A DNA stretch of 64,000 bases from Acridotheres tristis (lineage: Eukaryota > Chordata > Aves > Passeriformes > Sturnidae). The number at the start of each line of letters is the position of its first letter. Position 1 is the stretch's first letter. The translations under genes were made by a program, and so were the position numbers. The notes under the pieces were generated by a model. It did no database searches. It was not told where the DNA came from and saw only the letters and a program-made list of their open reading frames with translations. Positions 1 to 12,284 of this stretch are shown piece by piece. The stretch lies in NCBI GenBank assembly GCA_037013685.1, contig CM072892.1, positions 22,759,501 through 22,823,500 on the forward strand, written 5' to 3'.

Positions 1-3000
1 TCTAGGTGGGTGTCGAGGTGATGTGAACCTGCATACTGCCACCAGGTAGCAGGGAATGGACTGTGTGAGCTGCAACTGTGCAGCTGGGCATATCCTTCAG
101 GAGCTTCCTGGATCCCTTTTAGATCCCATTTCCAAGCATCCACAGTATCCTGGATCACAGTCTACATGGGCTTTGCCTCAAAAATAGCCCATGAAGTTCC
201 TCCTTCACTACCTCATGGATGAGGGGAACTTGCTGCTCCCCTTCCCATATCACTCAGAGTCTGTGTGGGCCATGTGTTGGCCTGGTCCACACAGGCTTTC
301 CCTATCACTGTGTATCATTTCTGCCTGTCTAGTTTTGCTCTGAGGCCAAGGAGAGCCATGTGCAGCACTTGAGAATGTATGTGATGGTTTCTGTATTGTT
401 TTTAGTACCCCAGTAGTATTAAACATTTAAAAAAGGAAGTTACATAAATCCAAGTATGTTAATTAATAAAAATAAGTTTATCAAGACTGATAATAGGAGT
501 ATAACAAATTCAAACACACTATCACACAGTGGCTTTTCCAAACAGTTCCTGGTGTCTGGTGTCAACTCTTTGGCTGCTGCCTTGCACTGAGATATTTCAG
601 GCAGCTCTGCCCATCAGACATGGTGGGGCCAGGCACCTGCCTTGCACAGATCCCTGTGTTGCTTCTCTCCCTCCATCACCTGAGCTGTCTGGGTGCTGTG
701 TGTGGCCTTGTCCCCTGCTCCTCCCGTGGCATGGGGTGTTGGACAGCAAGAATGTGGGTGCTGGGAGGGATGTGGCTGCCCCACTGCAGCTGTGATGAGC
801 AGGGCAGGAGCAGGGGGAAACATCACTTCCACAAGAGGTTTGGGAGCTGCATCTCCAGCTCCTTGGAGGTAACAGGAAACCAATGAGCCCTAGTTTATGA
901 AGTTCCTGTGACTGCTGCAGCATCACACTCCCAGGGAAATGCTAGCTCCTTTCTTTATCCCTGCCAGAGGGGAGAGTCCTAAGACCCTCCTCATCCCAGT
1001 GTGGCAGGGACTTCCAGCAGGACATCATACCCAAAGGAGATATGAGGATCAGAGTGGGATACTGCTGCTCTGAGGGGGAGAGGGGTTCCTGGCTTCAGGG
1101 CTTGTGTCCAATGCCCGAGTTTCCTCTCTAGGGCACCAACCATGGTCTGCCTGTCCTTCCTCTGTGTGGTCCCAGCTGTAGCATTTTTATACCACCAGCT
1201 CCTGGCAGCCCTCCTTGGCCACAATACATGTGTGAGCACTCTGACAAAGGTCAGCTACATCTACGGAGTCCCACGTCCCCCAGGCACTGCAGTGCAGGGC
1301 TGTAGTGGGAGATTGGTGCCTTTGTAAGGGGACCCTGACATAGCCTAGCCCCAAAGCCAGCCTGGACAGGCAGAAAACATGTTCTAGCCCCAGTGCTCCT
1401 AAGTCTTTCATCCTTCCCCTGCCTGTGTACCTCTTGCAGACAGGCAGCTGTCCCACAAGAGCACACACTGCTGGGTTATCAGCGTCCCTGGGCTTCCTGT
1501 GTCTTCCAGCCTTACAGGGCAAAGGTTTGTTTAATAAGGCTTTAGGAGCCAGAGCTGCAATAAGATGGTTTAGGAGGATACTTTCAGGAAGACAAAACAT
1601 AAAGTGACCTTATGCACCAGGAACAAAATTTTACGTTTTTGGGGAAGTAACTGTAAAGGTGATGTGGGGATTGGCCCAGAGATGTAGCATCGTAGATGAT
1701 GAAGCCCTGATGTTAAAACCTCACTGGTTACCTCTGGTTTCCCTGAGCACAGGATGCCATCAGAGTGCTGCTACCCAGCAGGGTCTCCCAGACATGCCCG
1801 TGCAGATCTCCCACGTCTTCATGCAAATAAAGAAACACTGAGGTCCTAAATTTTTGGCTGTGACTTACAAGTCTTTTGCATCCTCACAAAGTTTGGCATA
1901 ATCCTGCCTGTTGAAGCCAGTGGTGTTTGCAGTCTCAACATATTTTAAGCTTTTGCCAGCTCTCATGTGTGAGCTTGAGCCTGTGAGAAAAAAGGCAGTT
2001 CTCACTCTTCTCGCTGTTATTTGTGCTGGTTTTGCTTTGGCAGTTCCCACTTTTCAACAAGGACCACAAGCTCTTTAATAGATTAATCTAAAAGTTGTCC
2101 CCCGAATTTAATGTCCTCTGTCCAGCACTGACATGCAAATCTGGAAGCCCACAGGTAAAGGCACTTGTGCCTCAGGGCTGGTACACCTCTTCTTCCCTTG
2201 CAAGGCTTTTCCTCACAGGAACATCCTTGAGGCACTTCCTGCTGATGCCTTTGGCTCACTCTTTTCCGGCCACTTCACAGGTGTTTGATGAAGAACTTAA
2301 CCGAGTTTTGTACCCTCCTGGCAACTCCTCTTCACACACCTCCCTGCCACCATCACCTTAACATTCAAACCATCTACAGATACATCGTGCTGGATTTTGT
2401 GGTTTTCCTGTACTCTCTGTCCTTTCCAGACCCACACAGATCTGCTGAAGCCAGGCAGGTGAGTTCTGCCAGCAGTACCGCTGCTCTCATCCCTGCCTCT
2501 CCTTCACTTCTTGCCTGCTCAGACTTTTCACTTCAAGGAGGAGCCTCCAGTCTCTGGTGGGAATTAAAAGACCCCAGAGACTGTGGGGTATAAATAGGCT
2601 GGGCAGAAAAAAATGGTCTCTGTTAGGCAGAGGTGTGAAAAGGAACCTGCAAGTATTTTGAGGAGAAACCAAAGAACCAAGCACACTGATGGTGTTTGGG
2701 CAGTGAGTTGCCTTACAAAGCAGATGGCTTGTATCCCCTAGACCTGCCCTCTGAGTCACAGTTAATACTTTCATACTCCCAAAGAGATGGTCTGATGGTC
2801 TTTGTAAGAGAGACAGTGTTTGGTTGCTGGGTGCTGAACTGAGCTGTTGGCACAGGTCTACTGTCCTGTTCTTAACAGGATGGGCTGTGCAAAAGAGCTG
2901 CCCAGGGGACCTGAGCCCAGGGAGATCCCCTACAAGTGTGTTACGAAGTAACCACAGGTCAGCCACAAACAGGTGTCCCCTCTGCCAGTCCCACAGCAAG

Positions 3001-3950
3001 TACCAGGTCCAGCAGGGGCTGAACACAGGGACTGACCAGGCTGGTGTGGCTGTGATGGTACACCACAGGGCCAGCTCCTGACAAAATGAAAATCCCCATC
3101 TTAGGATAATTTCCTTTTGCAATGGGATATGTGCATAGATTAGCAAGGGATGGACAAAGATGCAGGGGCCTCCCTCTTCCCAAACAATCTTAGCAGAGTT
3201 TTTCTAAGGGTATCCCTTAGATTTCATTACAGCCCTCCTCCCTTTGCAGCTAAGGGAGTTATTGCCTCCCTTGCCTTGATAAGGCAGTTATTTATCCTGA
3301 GATCAACCATCCCACAGACACATCAAACCAGTTGGTAGTAACCACTTGAGCACTCCTGGTTCAGCAAATCTCCTTTGCTAATAACTGCAGTGATCCAGTA
3401 GGCCCTGCAAGGCCTCCTGGCCTTCCAAGAAAAAGCCAGGCCAGGAGGGCAGGGAATACATGTTCCTAGGATAAACCAAAGACTGATACTTTCCACATAC
3501 AAAGCATTCGTTAACCGCCAGCTGGGATCTTGATTATGCTATCACTTTGCTGCACCTTAATGCATTTGTGCTGATGTTCCCTGTGCTGTACATTTGGAGT
3601 AAGTCTGCAAAACCCAATGAGTCTGCAAGAGCTGGTAGAAGGGCTGGCTGAGAGCCCAGTATCAGGGCCAGCGCACCCACTTGAAAGAGGAAATCGGGAA
3701 GAGCCGGGGGGTGTACCCTGGGCTGGCCATGATGCAGTGGCAAGACACCCACCACCTTAATTGTGGCAGTGGGGAACTGCTGGAATGGGTGCACCTCTCG
3801 GGCAGAGACAAAGGCGAATCAAAACACAGCTAATTACGCGTTATGGGAGGAAGGAAACGCGGCGGCAAAGGCATCATTTAATGAACGGGCGCTTGGTTAA
3901 TTAAGGGCAATTTATGGTGAATAAACGTGACAATAAAGCAAGTGGAGCGA
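1..3950. other. Intergenic DNA upstream of RPS6KL1, no gene supported
   Basis: I see no exon chain, RNA gene or repeat family that I can defend here. Open frames are short, lack splice context and look like chance. There is an AATAAA at 465-470 in an AT-rich patch and another at about 1826. In the human order the next gene on this side is PGF, which would be transcribed rightward here, so the first could belong to the 3' end of a gene left of the window. That is inference from synteny only. Confidence 0.5.
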
Positions 3951-4043
3951 CGGCGTTCGGCGCGCGTTAACGGAGAGGGAGCACCTGCCTCGAGCGGAGG
4001 CGGGACCCCGGTGGGGGGACAGGGCACGGATCCCGCAAGGGGC

Positions 4044-4121
<78 letters not shown>

Positions 4122-4660
4122 CTCATCCGCGGCCAATCAGCACCGCTCGCTCTTGCCGCGCCCCTGCCGCTCCGCCCGGCGGCGCCGGGGGATGCTGGCG
4201 GCCGCGCTGCCCAGGTGCGGCACAGCGGGGGCGGCGGGGGCGGCGGGGCCGGGGGCCGTGCCGGGGGGCCGTGCCGGAGAGCCAAAGGGCCGGGCTGTGC
4301 GTGGCTCCCCGGCTGACCCCGCAGCCCCGCTCCCGCTGTCCCGGCGGCGCAGGGCAGCGGCGCGGGGCCATGAGCCGGGCGGAGGCCGAGCCCTGCTCCC
4401 GGGCGCTGGCCCAGGCCCGCGTCTACCTGGGGCAGCTGCGGGGCCGCGTGGTCCCGGCGGGGCCCGAGGGCGGCGGGCGCCGGGATTACCTGGTGGAGGC
4501 GGCGCGGCAGCTGCGGCTGGCGCTGGAGCGGGACGTCAGCGAAGACTACGAGGAGGCCTTCAACCACTACCAGAACGGCGTGGACGTGCTGCTCCGCGGC
4601 GTGCAGGGTGTGTGCGGCCTCCCGGGGGCGGCGGACCGGGGCATCCCTCCGGGGACACCA
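3950..4660 (+). promoter_or_regulatory. RPS6KL1: CpG island promoter region of RPS6KL1
   Basis: Base composition changes sharply to GC-rich, CpG-dense sequence just before and across the first coding exon at 4370-4607, as expected for a CpG-island promoter. No convincing TATA box was seen, so dispersed initiation is likely. The island contains a GAT trinucleotide repeat upstream of the start codon. The edges are estimated by eye. Confidence 0.7.
4044..4121 (+). repeat. (GAT)n trinucleotide microsatellite, 26 units
   Basis: A run of 26 GAT-type units with a single interrupting GGT near 4089, sitting 250 bp before the RPS6KL1 start codon inside the CpG island. It gives artificial open frames (poly-Asp or poly-Met on the plus strand, poly-Ile or poly-Ser on the minus strand). 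None joins the RPS6KL1 reading frame, so it is probably promoter or 5' UTR sequence rather than coding. Confidence 0.95.
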
Positions 4661-7600
4661 ACCAGGGGACCAGGGCATGTCATATCGGGAGTCCCAGGCC
4701 ATATCGGGGCCAAAGTATCCCTGCTGGGAGAACTACAAGAGGTCGGGAAAATCCCTCTAGGGTGTGTGTTAAGGGCATTGGGGCATCTGTCCAGGGAGTG
4801 CATCCCTACCGGGAGAAGGGGATGGGTCTGGGACTATGGCCAGTCCTCAGGGGCTGAGCCAGGCTCCTCACACTCACCCTTTGCACCGACCGCAGTTGAC
4901 CCCAACAAGGAGCGTCGGGAGGCCGTGAAGCGGAAGATCACGCAGTACCTGCGGCGTGCCGAGGAAATCTTTAATTGCCACCTGCAGCGGGCGGCCGGGG
5001 GGAGCAACACCACTGCCACGGTGAGGGGCTGGAGTGGGGCCGTACCGTGCCATGGCAGCGGTTCTGTGACACTGGGAAACGGGGCTGGGAGTGTGGACAC
5101 GCAGATAAAGCAGCCCCAGTGGTCCTTGTCTGCCTCTGCCAGATGCCACACTAAGATGGTGTAGAAAAAATGGCAGGCACATCAAGCTGCCGAGTATCCT
5201 GGCCTGCCAGTGGCTGCAAGGGAGCTGGCAGCTCTTCACCCTGCCTGGATTGAGGAGCCGAGGTGGGCCCAGGCTGCCTAGGGTATTTCCAGGACCCCAC
5301 ACTCCAAAGTGTGTATGCTTAGCTTGCTGCCATCATAGTAGTTATGGACATTTTTTGTGGAGACTGAAGCCACTGCAGGGAACCACCCTGTCAAATGTTT
5401 AAAATGTCCTCTTCCCATCTGTCATCGTTTCCATCTGTATGGAAAATAAAGACAGTGGCTGCTTCCTGCATTGTGGGAAAAAGGTGGTTAAAGATGGAAG
5501 AAGGGAGTGAGGGAGGGCAAGGTCAGAACCTAGTGGGAAGAATGTGGGGAGAAAGACAACTACCTTCCACACAGATCCACTTAATGTTAAAATAGTCCAT
5601 GGCTAGCTTCAAATTTTGGTGTGATTTTTACCTCTGCTGCAAATGCAAGATTTCCCTAAAAAATTTAGAAATCCAGGGATTGGCCAAGAAAGTGATGTTA
5701 GAAATGAATCATGGCCATATGAGTATTGCCTTTGCATGTTGAACAGCTGGGCAGTATTGCTGCCTCTTCTGGAAAATGCAGGGATTTTTTTCACTCACTG
5801 TAATGGACAACAGCATTTCTAGGTCCTACATCCTCTTCTCTTATCACCTTGCAGGGCTACAGCAGCCTGCGCTTCCGGCCGATCAGGACCCTGAGCTCAG
5901 CAGTGGAGAACCTGAGACGGTGTAAGGTTATGGGAGTGATTGATAAGGTAATCACTTGACTTGGAGATGGGGGATGAGGCTGGGACTGGACCAAAGGAAG
6001 CATAAGCTGGAGGGTCCTAGCAGCTGGAATGGGGGTGCCAGCCCTCAGCACATCCATCAAGCAATGTTGGGGTATCCACCCACACCATTCCTACCTAGAA
6101 AAATTCATAGGAGAGGACTCAAGACCCCTTAAGGAGTTAATTGGGAAATCTGTTAATGTCCCCATTACTTTTGTTTACCAGATCTCCCAAGATATTTACA
6201 GGGTGGTTTATCCATCTCGCTGTTTCCCACATATGGAATGATGCCCATGACAGTGGACTCCTGTGGATAATCTAGATTATCCTGTGGATAATCTAGACTT
6301 CAGCAGAAGCTGAACTGTCTAGATGAATAAACTAGTTAGAAGTTCATTATCTTTAAGATGCCAGGCATACTGTATCCACACACAGATGGCACATTGCTCT
6401 CCACTGCTGTTAACACATCTCAGTTTGTTAGGACTGATGTGACCCTCCTGTCCTGCCGAAGCTCAGGTTTGAGCCCAGAAAGAGCACAATGAAACCCTTC
6501 AGTGTGAAGGAAGTAAAACTGGCATGGGAGCCACCTCTTGGTTTAACTAATTTCCTGCTTCTTGGCTGCATGGCTATCTCTTTGCCAATTACTTCTGTTT
6601 TGTCTTTCAAGAGTAGGGGTCTGAGCCTCATAAAACTCTACCAGTTGGGTGGGAGTTTGTTTCAGTTCCAGAGTTGAGCCTCTTGGATCATTCCTGTAGG
6701 CTGTGTGTTGGGTCACCACTTCTGACCAGTACTGTGTATATTGTCCCAGGTGCAAATTGTCCAGGATCCAGCCACTGGTGAGACCTTTATACTCAAGGTG
6801 GGTGTTTTCAGTTTCATCTGCCTGCTTCTCTCTCTCAGGTGGGGCCACCTTGTCCAAGCTGATGGCTAGGGCAGGTGAGAGGATAAAAAATAGCAGCTCT
6901 CAGAGGCTGGACAAATTTCAAATTTCATGGTTCAAAAATCTTCTTTTGGCTGCCTCAGCCATCCTCTATGATCAGAAAGGAAGTGGTTCTCCTTGGTCAT
7001 CCATTTCTCTAACTTGTAAAACTTCAAGCCTGTGTTAAATTGGGTCAACCCCTGAAACAGGTTGTGAGGTGTGCTCAGTACAAGTCCTAGAGTATTTTTC
7101 AGTGCTCTTGGGACTAACAATGAAGTACTTCAATAACTGGACAAAGAGGATCTGGCATGAGAAGGAGAAGCATCATTTCCAGGGGAAGAGGAGAAAGGGT
7201 TGGGATGACAGGTTCCTCCCTGAAGGGAGCAGGGTGGTTGCAGAGGAGTCACTGCTCTGGAGCAGCTGTGTCCTCTGGGTGCCACAGTGCAGCTGGGGAG
7301 TGCCCTACCTTGGCAGAGCTTTGCAGAGCACTGCCTTATCTCAGCTGGGTGCCGGGGACTGACAGACTCCAAATGAGCCACAAGTTTGTGCAGATGGAGG
7401 AGCTCCATCATGGGTGACAGGGGAGCAGCCATGGAGCTTGGCAGAGAGCACACTCCCTTCTGGCTGGCCTCCAGCCCTGCCACGTGCTAGGCTGCACAGA
7501 GTGCAAGTCCCTACCGTGCTGTACCACCTCTCTACCTGTACCTCCTCAGAGCCTCCCCAAATCCCACGTTGAGACCCGTGAGCGACAGACCATCATCCCT

Positions 7601-10600
7601 CATGGGGTCCCCTTCATGGTCAAGCTGTTGTGCTACTATGTGAGTGAGGACTCCATCTTCCTCCATCTGGAGCATGTGCAGGGTGGGTGAGGCCTGTCCT
7701 TTCTTTAAAATCTGAAGTATGTTTCTCCTCTGTTTTGGGACTGTTTTTTATAGTGAGATTGTAAACTGTCTTCTTCACAGATGGGTGGTGGGTACTAGGG
7801 CTTGGAGACTCAGTGGACAGAGCTGCTCAGCTGTGAATTGCAGAGGTTTGATAAGAACTAGCTGGGGATGCAACCTAGAAATGGGCTTATGGAGAACTAC
7901 AAGGAGAAAGAGGTCGTGTGTGTGGGTGTGTTGTATGGAAACCAGCTTTAGTCTTTAGAGAGATGAGCCACTGGGTCTCATGGGAGAGCATGGTCATGCT
8001 TTTATGTAATGAAGTTGATGTGATTCATCATCTTGAAAAGAAAAACCTCTTCATTTTACTGTAAGAATGGATTTTTACATCAAGTTCAAATCATCAAGCT
8101 TTGGCTTACAGGCCCAATGTTCTGAGAATTTCTTGCATTTTGAATTCCAACATTTTACTTGCATTGTCTGACCATAACAGGAAGGTGATGGAGAAGGAAA
8201 TTCAAAGTGAGGTAGTTCATCTGAATGCTGTAGAGCAAAACAATCTTTTGACAAGGCCTTTATAGAACATGGGTTTTTTGTTACAAAAGGTCACACTGGA
8301 TTTTGAGATCATACCAAAGAGAGGAGATGGAAAACTAGGACATAAGGGGCCGTGAGCATACTGGGGTTTGGGTACATCCAAGAGGCATACTTGAGGTTGT
8401 CCCAGATCCTGGTGAAGAAGTATGACAAGGTAGAGGATGAGCTTATTTACTCTCTGCTGGTTGAATGAAGGTGTAGGGAGCAGCAGCTGGACAGCAGTAA
8501 TGACAAATGGAGGCTGATGTGTGTTGGAGAACAGGCTCAACTCCTTGTGCATTGCTATAGGATGAGTTTACAGAAAGAAGCAGCACTGAATGTAGCAAGG
8601 CTGGGAAGCCCCTGGTAATGTGCTGTGGGCTCCAGAGTTTGCTGCTCTGGCTCATTGCTGACCCATGGCCTTATGCCATGTTCTGGGAGCTGTCTGGCAT
8701 TTCTGTCACACAGGAAGGAAAGGCTTTCAGGGGAAAGTGGGGATGGCAGTGGGATCAGGAGCATTTGTGAGTATGTGGCTTGTCTGTGACATGGAAATGG
8801 CAGAGGTGGGATCAAGGAGACTGTGCAGAATAGGAAGAGGGCTGCTAAAGGAGGAGGGAATGGGACTTAGGTGTGCCAGGTCCTAGGAAAGGTGTGGCAT
8901 TGGGCAAGGTGTGCTTGTAGTGCAGGAATGTATTCTGCATGGACTTGAGCCTTGGTGCTGGGCACGTTAAATGATGCTCAGTCACAACCCCACTGTGTAG
9001 GCCTTGGCCTGAATGGGCCATGTTGACAGTGGGAGAGCCAGGGATACTTTCTGCCTCATCACTTGTTCTCCTTTTTGCTTTCCAGGGGAGACACTGTGGT
9101 CTCACCTCCGCTCCAAGTACTGTATCCAGCAGGATTGTGCTGATCCGAACACCATTCAAGCCATGAAGGACCATGGCACAGAGGATGGTGTGGGAAACTC
9201 CCAGGGTGGCAGCCAAGTATCCATCCTCCCTGTTTGGACAGGCGGTGGCCTCCCAGGCTCTGTGAACTACCAAGTATTGGAAAACACTGATGCCTCACTC
9301 CCTCAGGAGCAATCCCCTGGCAACACAGACTCTGGCTCAGGGAACCACTGCCAGCTTCTCCTGGCTCCTGCTGGTGGCAGAGGGGCTGCACCTGGAGGAC
9401 AGGATCTGAGTGTGGCACAGACTGTGTCTGGTGTTGTGGACCATTTTCCAGCAGCGTCAGCCAAGTGCCCTGGCCACCTTGCGAGCCAGGACCTGGTTGT
9501 CTACCCATGGGATGATCTAACCAGTGGCACAGGCTGCATATCGGAGAGAACAGCCTCCCAACAAGGCGCCAGGCTTCCCCAGGGGCTTGTCCCTGTACCA
9601 AACACTGTGAGAGGGGGCCAGTCAGGGGCAGGGCAACTGCCAACTCAGAAAGTGTCTGAGGCCTCCCAGGCTCAGCCCCTCCTGACCACAGGTGAGACGC
9701 AGCTCCCTGCAGGAGTTGCACTGTCCAGCTCTGGCAAACCCACTGTGCCTGACCCAGCCATGTGGGAGCCCTCGTGGGGAGCAAGCCTGACCTGTGGCCA
9801 GCTCAGCAAACAGCCACCATCAGGCCAATGCAGGGCTTTGGCTTCCCATGGGCACAACCGGAGAGCATGGGCTGTAAAGGAAGAGCAGGTGCAACTCTGG
9901 GCAGCAGAAATCCTCCTGGCTTTAGAGGGACTTCACCAACAGGGTGTTTTGTGCCGGGACCTCAACCCCAGGAACTTGCTGCTTGATACAGCTGGTAAGT
10001 AATGCCCCAAGGAGGAGGAAATTGGTCTCTCAGCTGGAAGACTGCTGCTTGCCCCATTTCCAGAAGATGTGGACTTATGTTTGCTTTGGAGAAGGGTGGG
10101 AGTCTGGGAAGGTTTGGTATTTCTGAAATTGGAAGTGTGATCTCACTTAGGTTTTCCAACTAATTATTACAAGAGATGACTCTGCAGCAGGAGAGTCAAG
10201 GGCCATAGTCACAGAAATGTATTGCCCTGACTTCCACGTGGAGGTTGACTGCCTAGGGAAGCTGAGACCAGCTGAGCTGTGCCTGAGGTTAATGGGACTA
10301 GTGGGTTAGTTTCCCCCTGCTTATAGCAACTGCCTGCTGGGAATGTTCTGGAGTCATCCCATCCCTCTGAGCCACAGGTATTGCTGTCAGTGCAAGTCCC
10401 TGCTCAGCTGGCAACATCTGGGACAAACTGGAGAGCTACAAATTGCTTAAGAAAAACAGAGTTTTGCAAGGAGAAAGCTAACCTTCTCCTCCCTTCCCTT
10501 TTAAAACCTACTTCTTTCCTCACCACAGCCTGCACTGAGATCTATGAGCTTGGAGCCCCCCATAGCAGTCTCACCTGTTGGACACCTTGGGCAAGCACTG

Positions 10601-11704
10601 GGAGGCCAGTGGGAGCATGTGTGGTACCAGGGGATGCTCAGTGCCTCTGTGTTCAGGGCATCACAGGGGCCCAGTGCCCTGGCTGCTCCCAGTGGCAGGG
10701 ATATGGCTTGGCTTCATGCTGTGACAAAAGTCCCCAGTCTTGTCCTAACCATCCTGCTTTTGACTCTGGTGCTGTCCTGCAGGTCATGTCCGTCTCACCT
10801 TCTTTGGCCAGTGGACAGAGGTGGAGCCCCAGCACTGCAGCCAGGCACGGGAAGAGCTGTACAGTGCTCCAGGTAAGGGATGTGTCCCCTGACTTCTTTA
10901 GCTCTCTGCCCAGTGGCACCAATTGGAGAGAGGAGGCTTCTGCAGGCAGTGAAATGTGCCCAGCACAGTGTGGCCGCTGGTGCTCCCTGCCTCTAGTTCT
11001 AATCCCTCTCTGTCTCTTTCTACAGAAGTGGGGGGGATTATGGAGCCCACTGAAGCAGCTGACTTCTGGAGCTTTGGCTCTCTCTTGTATGAGTTGCTGA
11101 CAGGAGTGGTAAGAGGCCGAGAAGCTGTGCAAGGAGGACAGGGGAGGAGGAGGTTCAAGGGCTGCCTGCTGTGTAGGGCTGGGAGAGTGCCTTGCCCTGC
11201 TAGCACCTCAGTTCTTGGCCAGGTTCCTTTAGACATGTGATTCCCAGTGCCTGTGCATGGTCTCTGGTTGTTAAGGGCCCTGGCTTTTAAAAGCTGCTGT
11301 GTAGGACTGGGGTTATGTGGCAATGAAGACTCGACAGGATGCTCCTACTCGGTGCCTCTGCTTACCATCACCCTCTGCCTCCTGCAGCCACTATCCCAAA
11401 ACCATCCATCAGGGATTCAACCTCACACCCAGCTGCACCTGCCAGAGGGCCTCAGCCTGGCTGCTACATCGCTGCTCACTGAGGTGAGGGGCTTGGGTGG
11501 ATGGGAGGGAGAATGGGACAAGGGGTTGGGGAAAAGCAGGGTCCAGCCTGGGTACCTTTCTGCCCATCCTCCTGTCCCATTGCTTTTCTGCAGCTCCTGC
11601 AGTACAATCCAAAACGGCGCTTGGGCTCTGGAGGAGGTGGCATAACAAAGCTGAAGTCTCATTCCTTCTTCAGCACAGTCCCGTGGAATAAGCTGGTGGG
11701 TTAG
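4370..11704 (+). CDS. RPS6KL1: Ribosomal protein S6 kinase-like 1, MIT-domain pseudokinase
   Basis: Ten coding exons: 4370-4607, 4896-5020, 5855-5947, 6750-6797, 7550-7682, 9086-9994, 10783-10872, 11026-11108, 11388-11483 and 11594-11704. All use GT-AG sites and join in phase to 641 residues. Residues of about 8-105 form the helical MIT domain (motifs [19 protein letters not shown] and [10 protein letters not shown]). MIT domains bind ESCRT-III-type tails on endosomal membranes. The kinase-like domain follows, from residue 130 to the end. The beta-3 lysine is K168 (FILK). The catalytic loop reads CRDLNPRN (502-509), so His of HRD is Cys but the Asp is kept. The DFG position reads FFG (522-524), so the metal-binding Asp is lost, as in the mammalian protein (YFG). 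No glycine-rich loop is visible, so it is probably catalytically weak or dead. Exon 6 inserts about 250 low-complexity residues between the lobes, longer than I recall for mammals. The start at 4370 was chosen for homology. An in-frame ATG at 4271 exists but is less likely. Substrate and function are poorly known for the family. Confidence 0.93.
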
Positions 11705-12251
11705 GCAGGCTGTCCTTCCCTCAGGGAGCTGGGCCCTGGACTGCTTCCCTGGCACTTGTAACGCTGGGTGGCACTGGCAGCACTGCCTGCTGGGGAAGGC
11801 TTGCCTCAAGGGCTGCCCTGAGGTGGGGTACACATCAGGTTTTGCAGCATTACATGTCCTTCTGTCTCTGCTTCTGTTCCTTGGCATGTCCAAAGAGGAG
11901 GCATCAGGCTGGGCCAGGCTGTCTTCTCCAGGTCCTCCCTGGTGGGAAAAGGAACCTGGGCGCCCACCTCCAGGAAGCAGTGGTGTTCCCCTTCTTGGGG
12001 CATCCCTTCCTCAGCTCAACACTCTGCTCTGGACCTCCGTCCCTGTTTTTTATCTCTGCTGCTACCACAGTGACCCCCCTGCTCTGTTACTTTTTGTGGC
12101 TTTCAAATGCAGCCCCGCTGGGCCCTGCTGGCTGGAGCCCAAGCCCGTGGTCTCTGCCCCTCCCTGACTGTATCTGTGTGTGTGCCATCTCTGCTGCAGG
12201 GGTGAGACAAGAAGGAGCCTTCTGCTCTTCTCCCCTTTGCCCTCTGAAAAA

Positions 12252-12257
12252 AATAAA
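12252..12257 (+). terminator. RPS6KL1: Probable RPS6KL1 polyadenylation signal
   Basis: A canonical AATAAA lies about 550 bp after the stop codon, followed by TG-rich sequence. No earlier AATAAA was seen after the stop. The 3' UTR would be 11705 to about 12280. Confidence 0.7.
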
Positions 12258-12284
12258 CTACTCGCTACCACTTAGAGAAGTGTC

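Noticed and set aside
1..520. 3' end of PGF at the left edge
   Set aside because: Expected from synteny, but no coding exon is present and the AATAAA alone is not enough.
3912..4316. Long frames over the GAT repeat encoding poly-Asp, poly-Ile, poly-Ser or poly-Met
   Set aside because: They are produced by the trinucleotide repeat in a CpG-rich region, and none connects to a gene.
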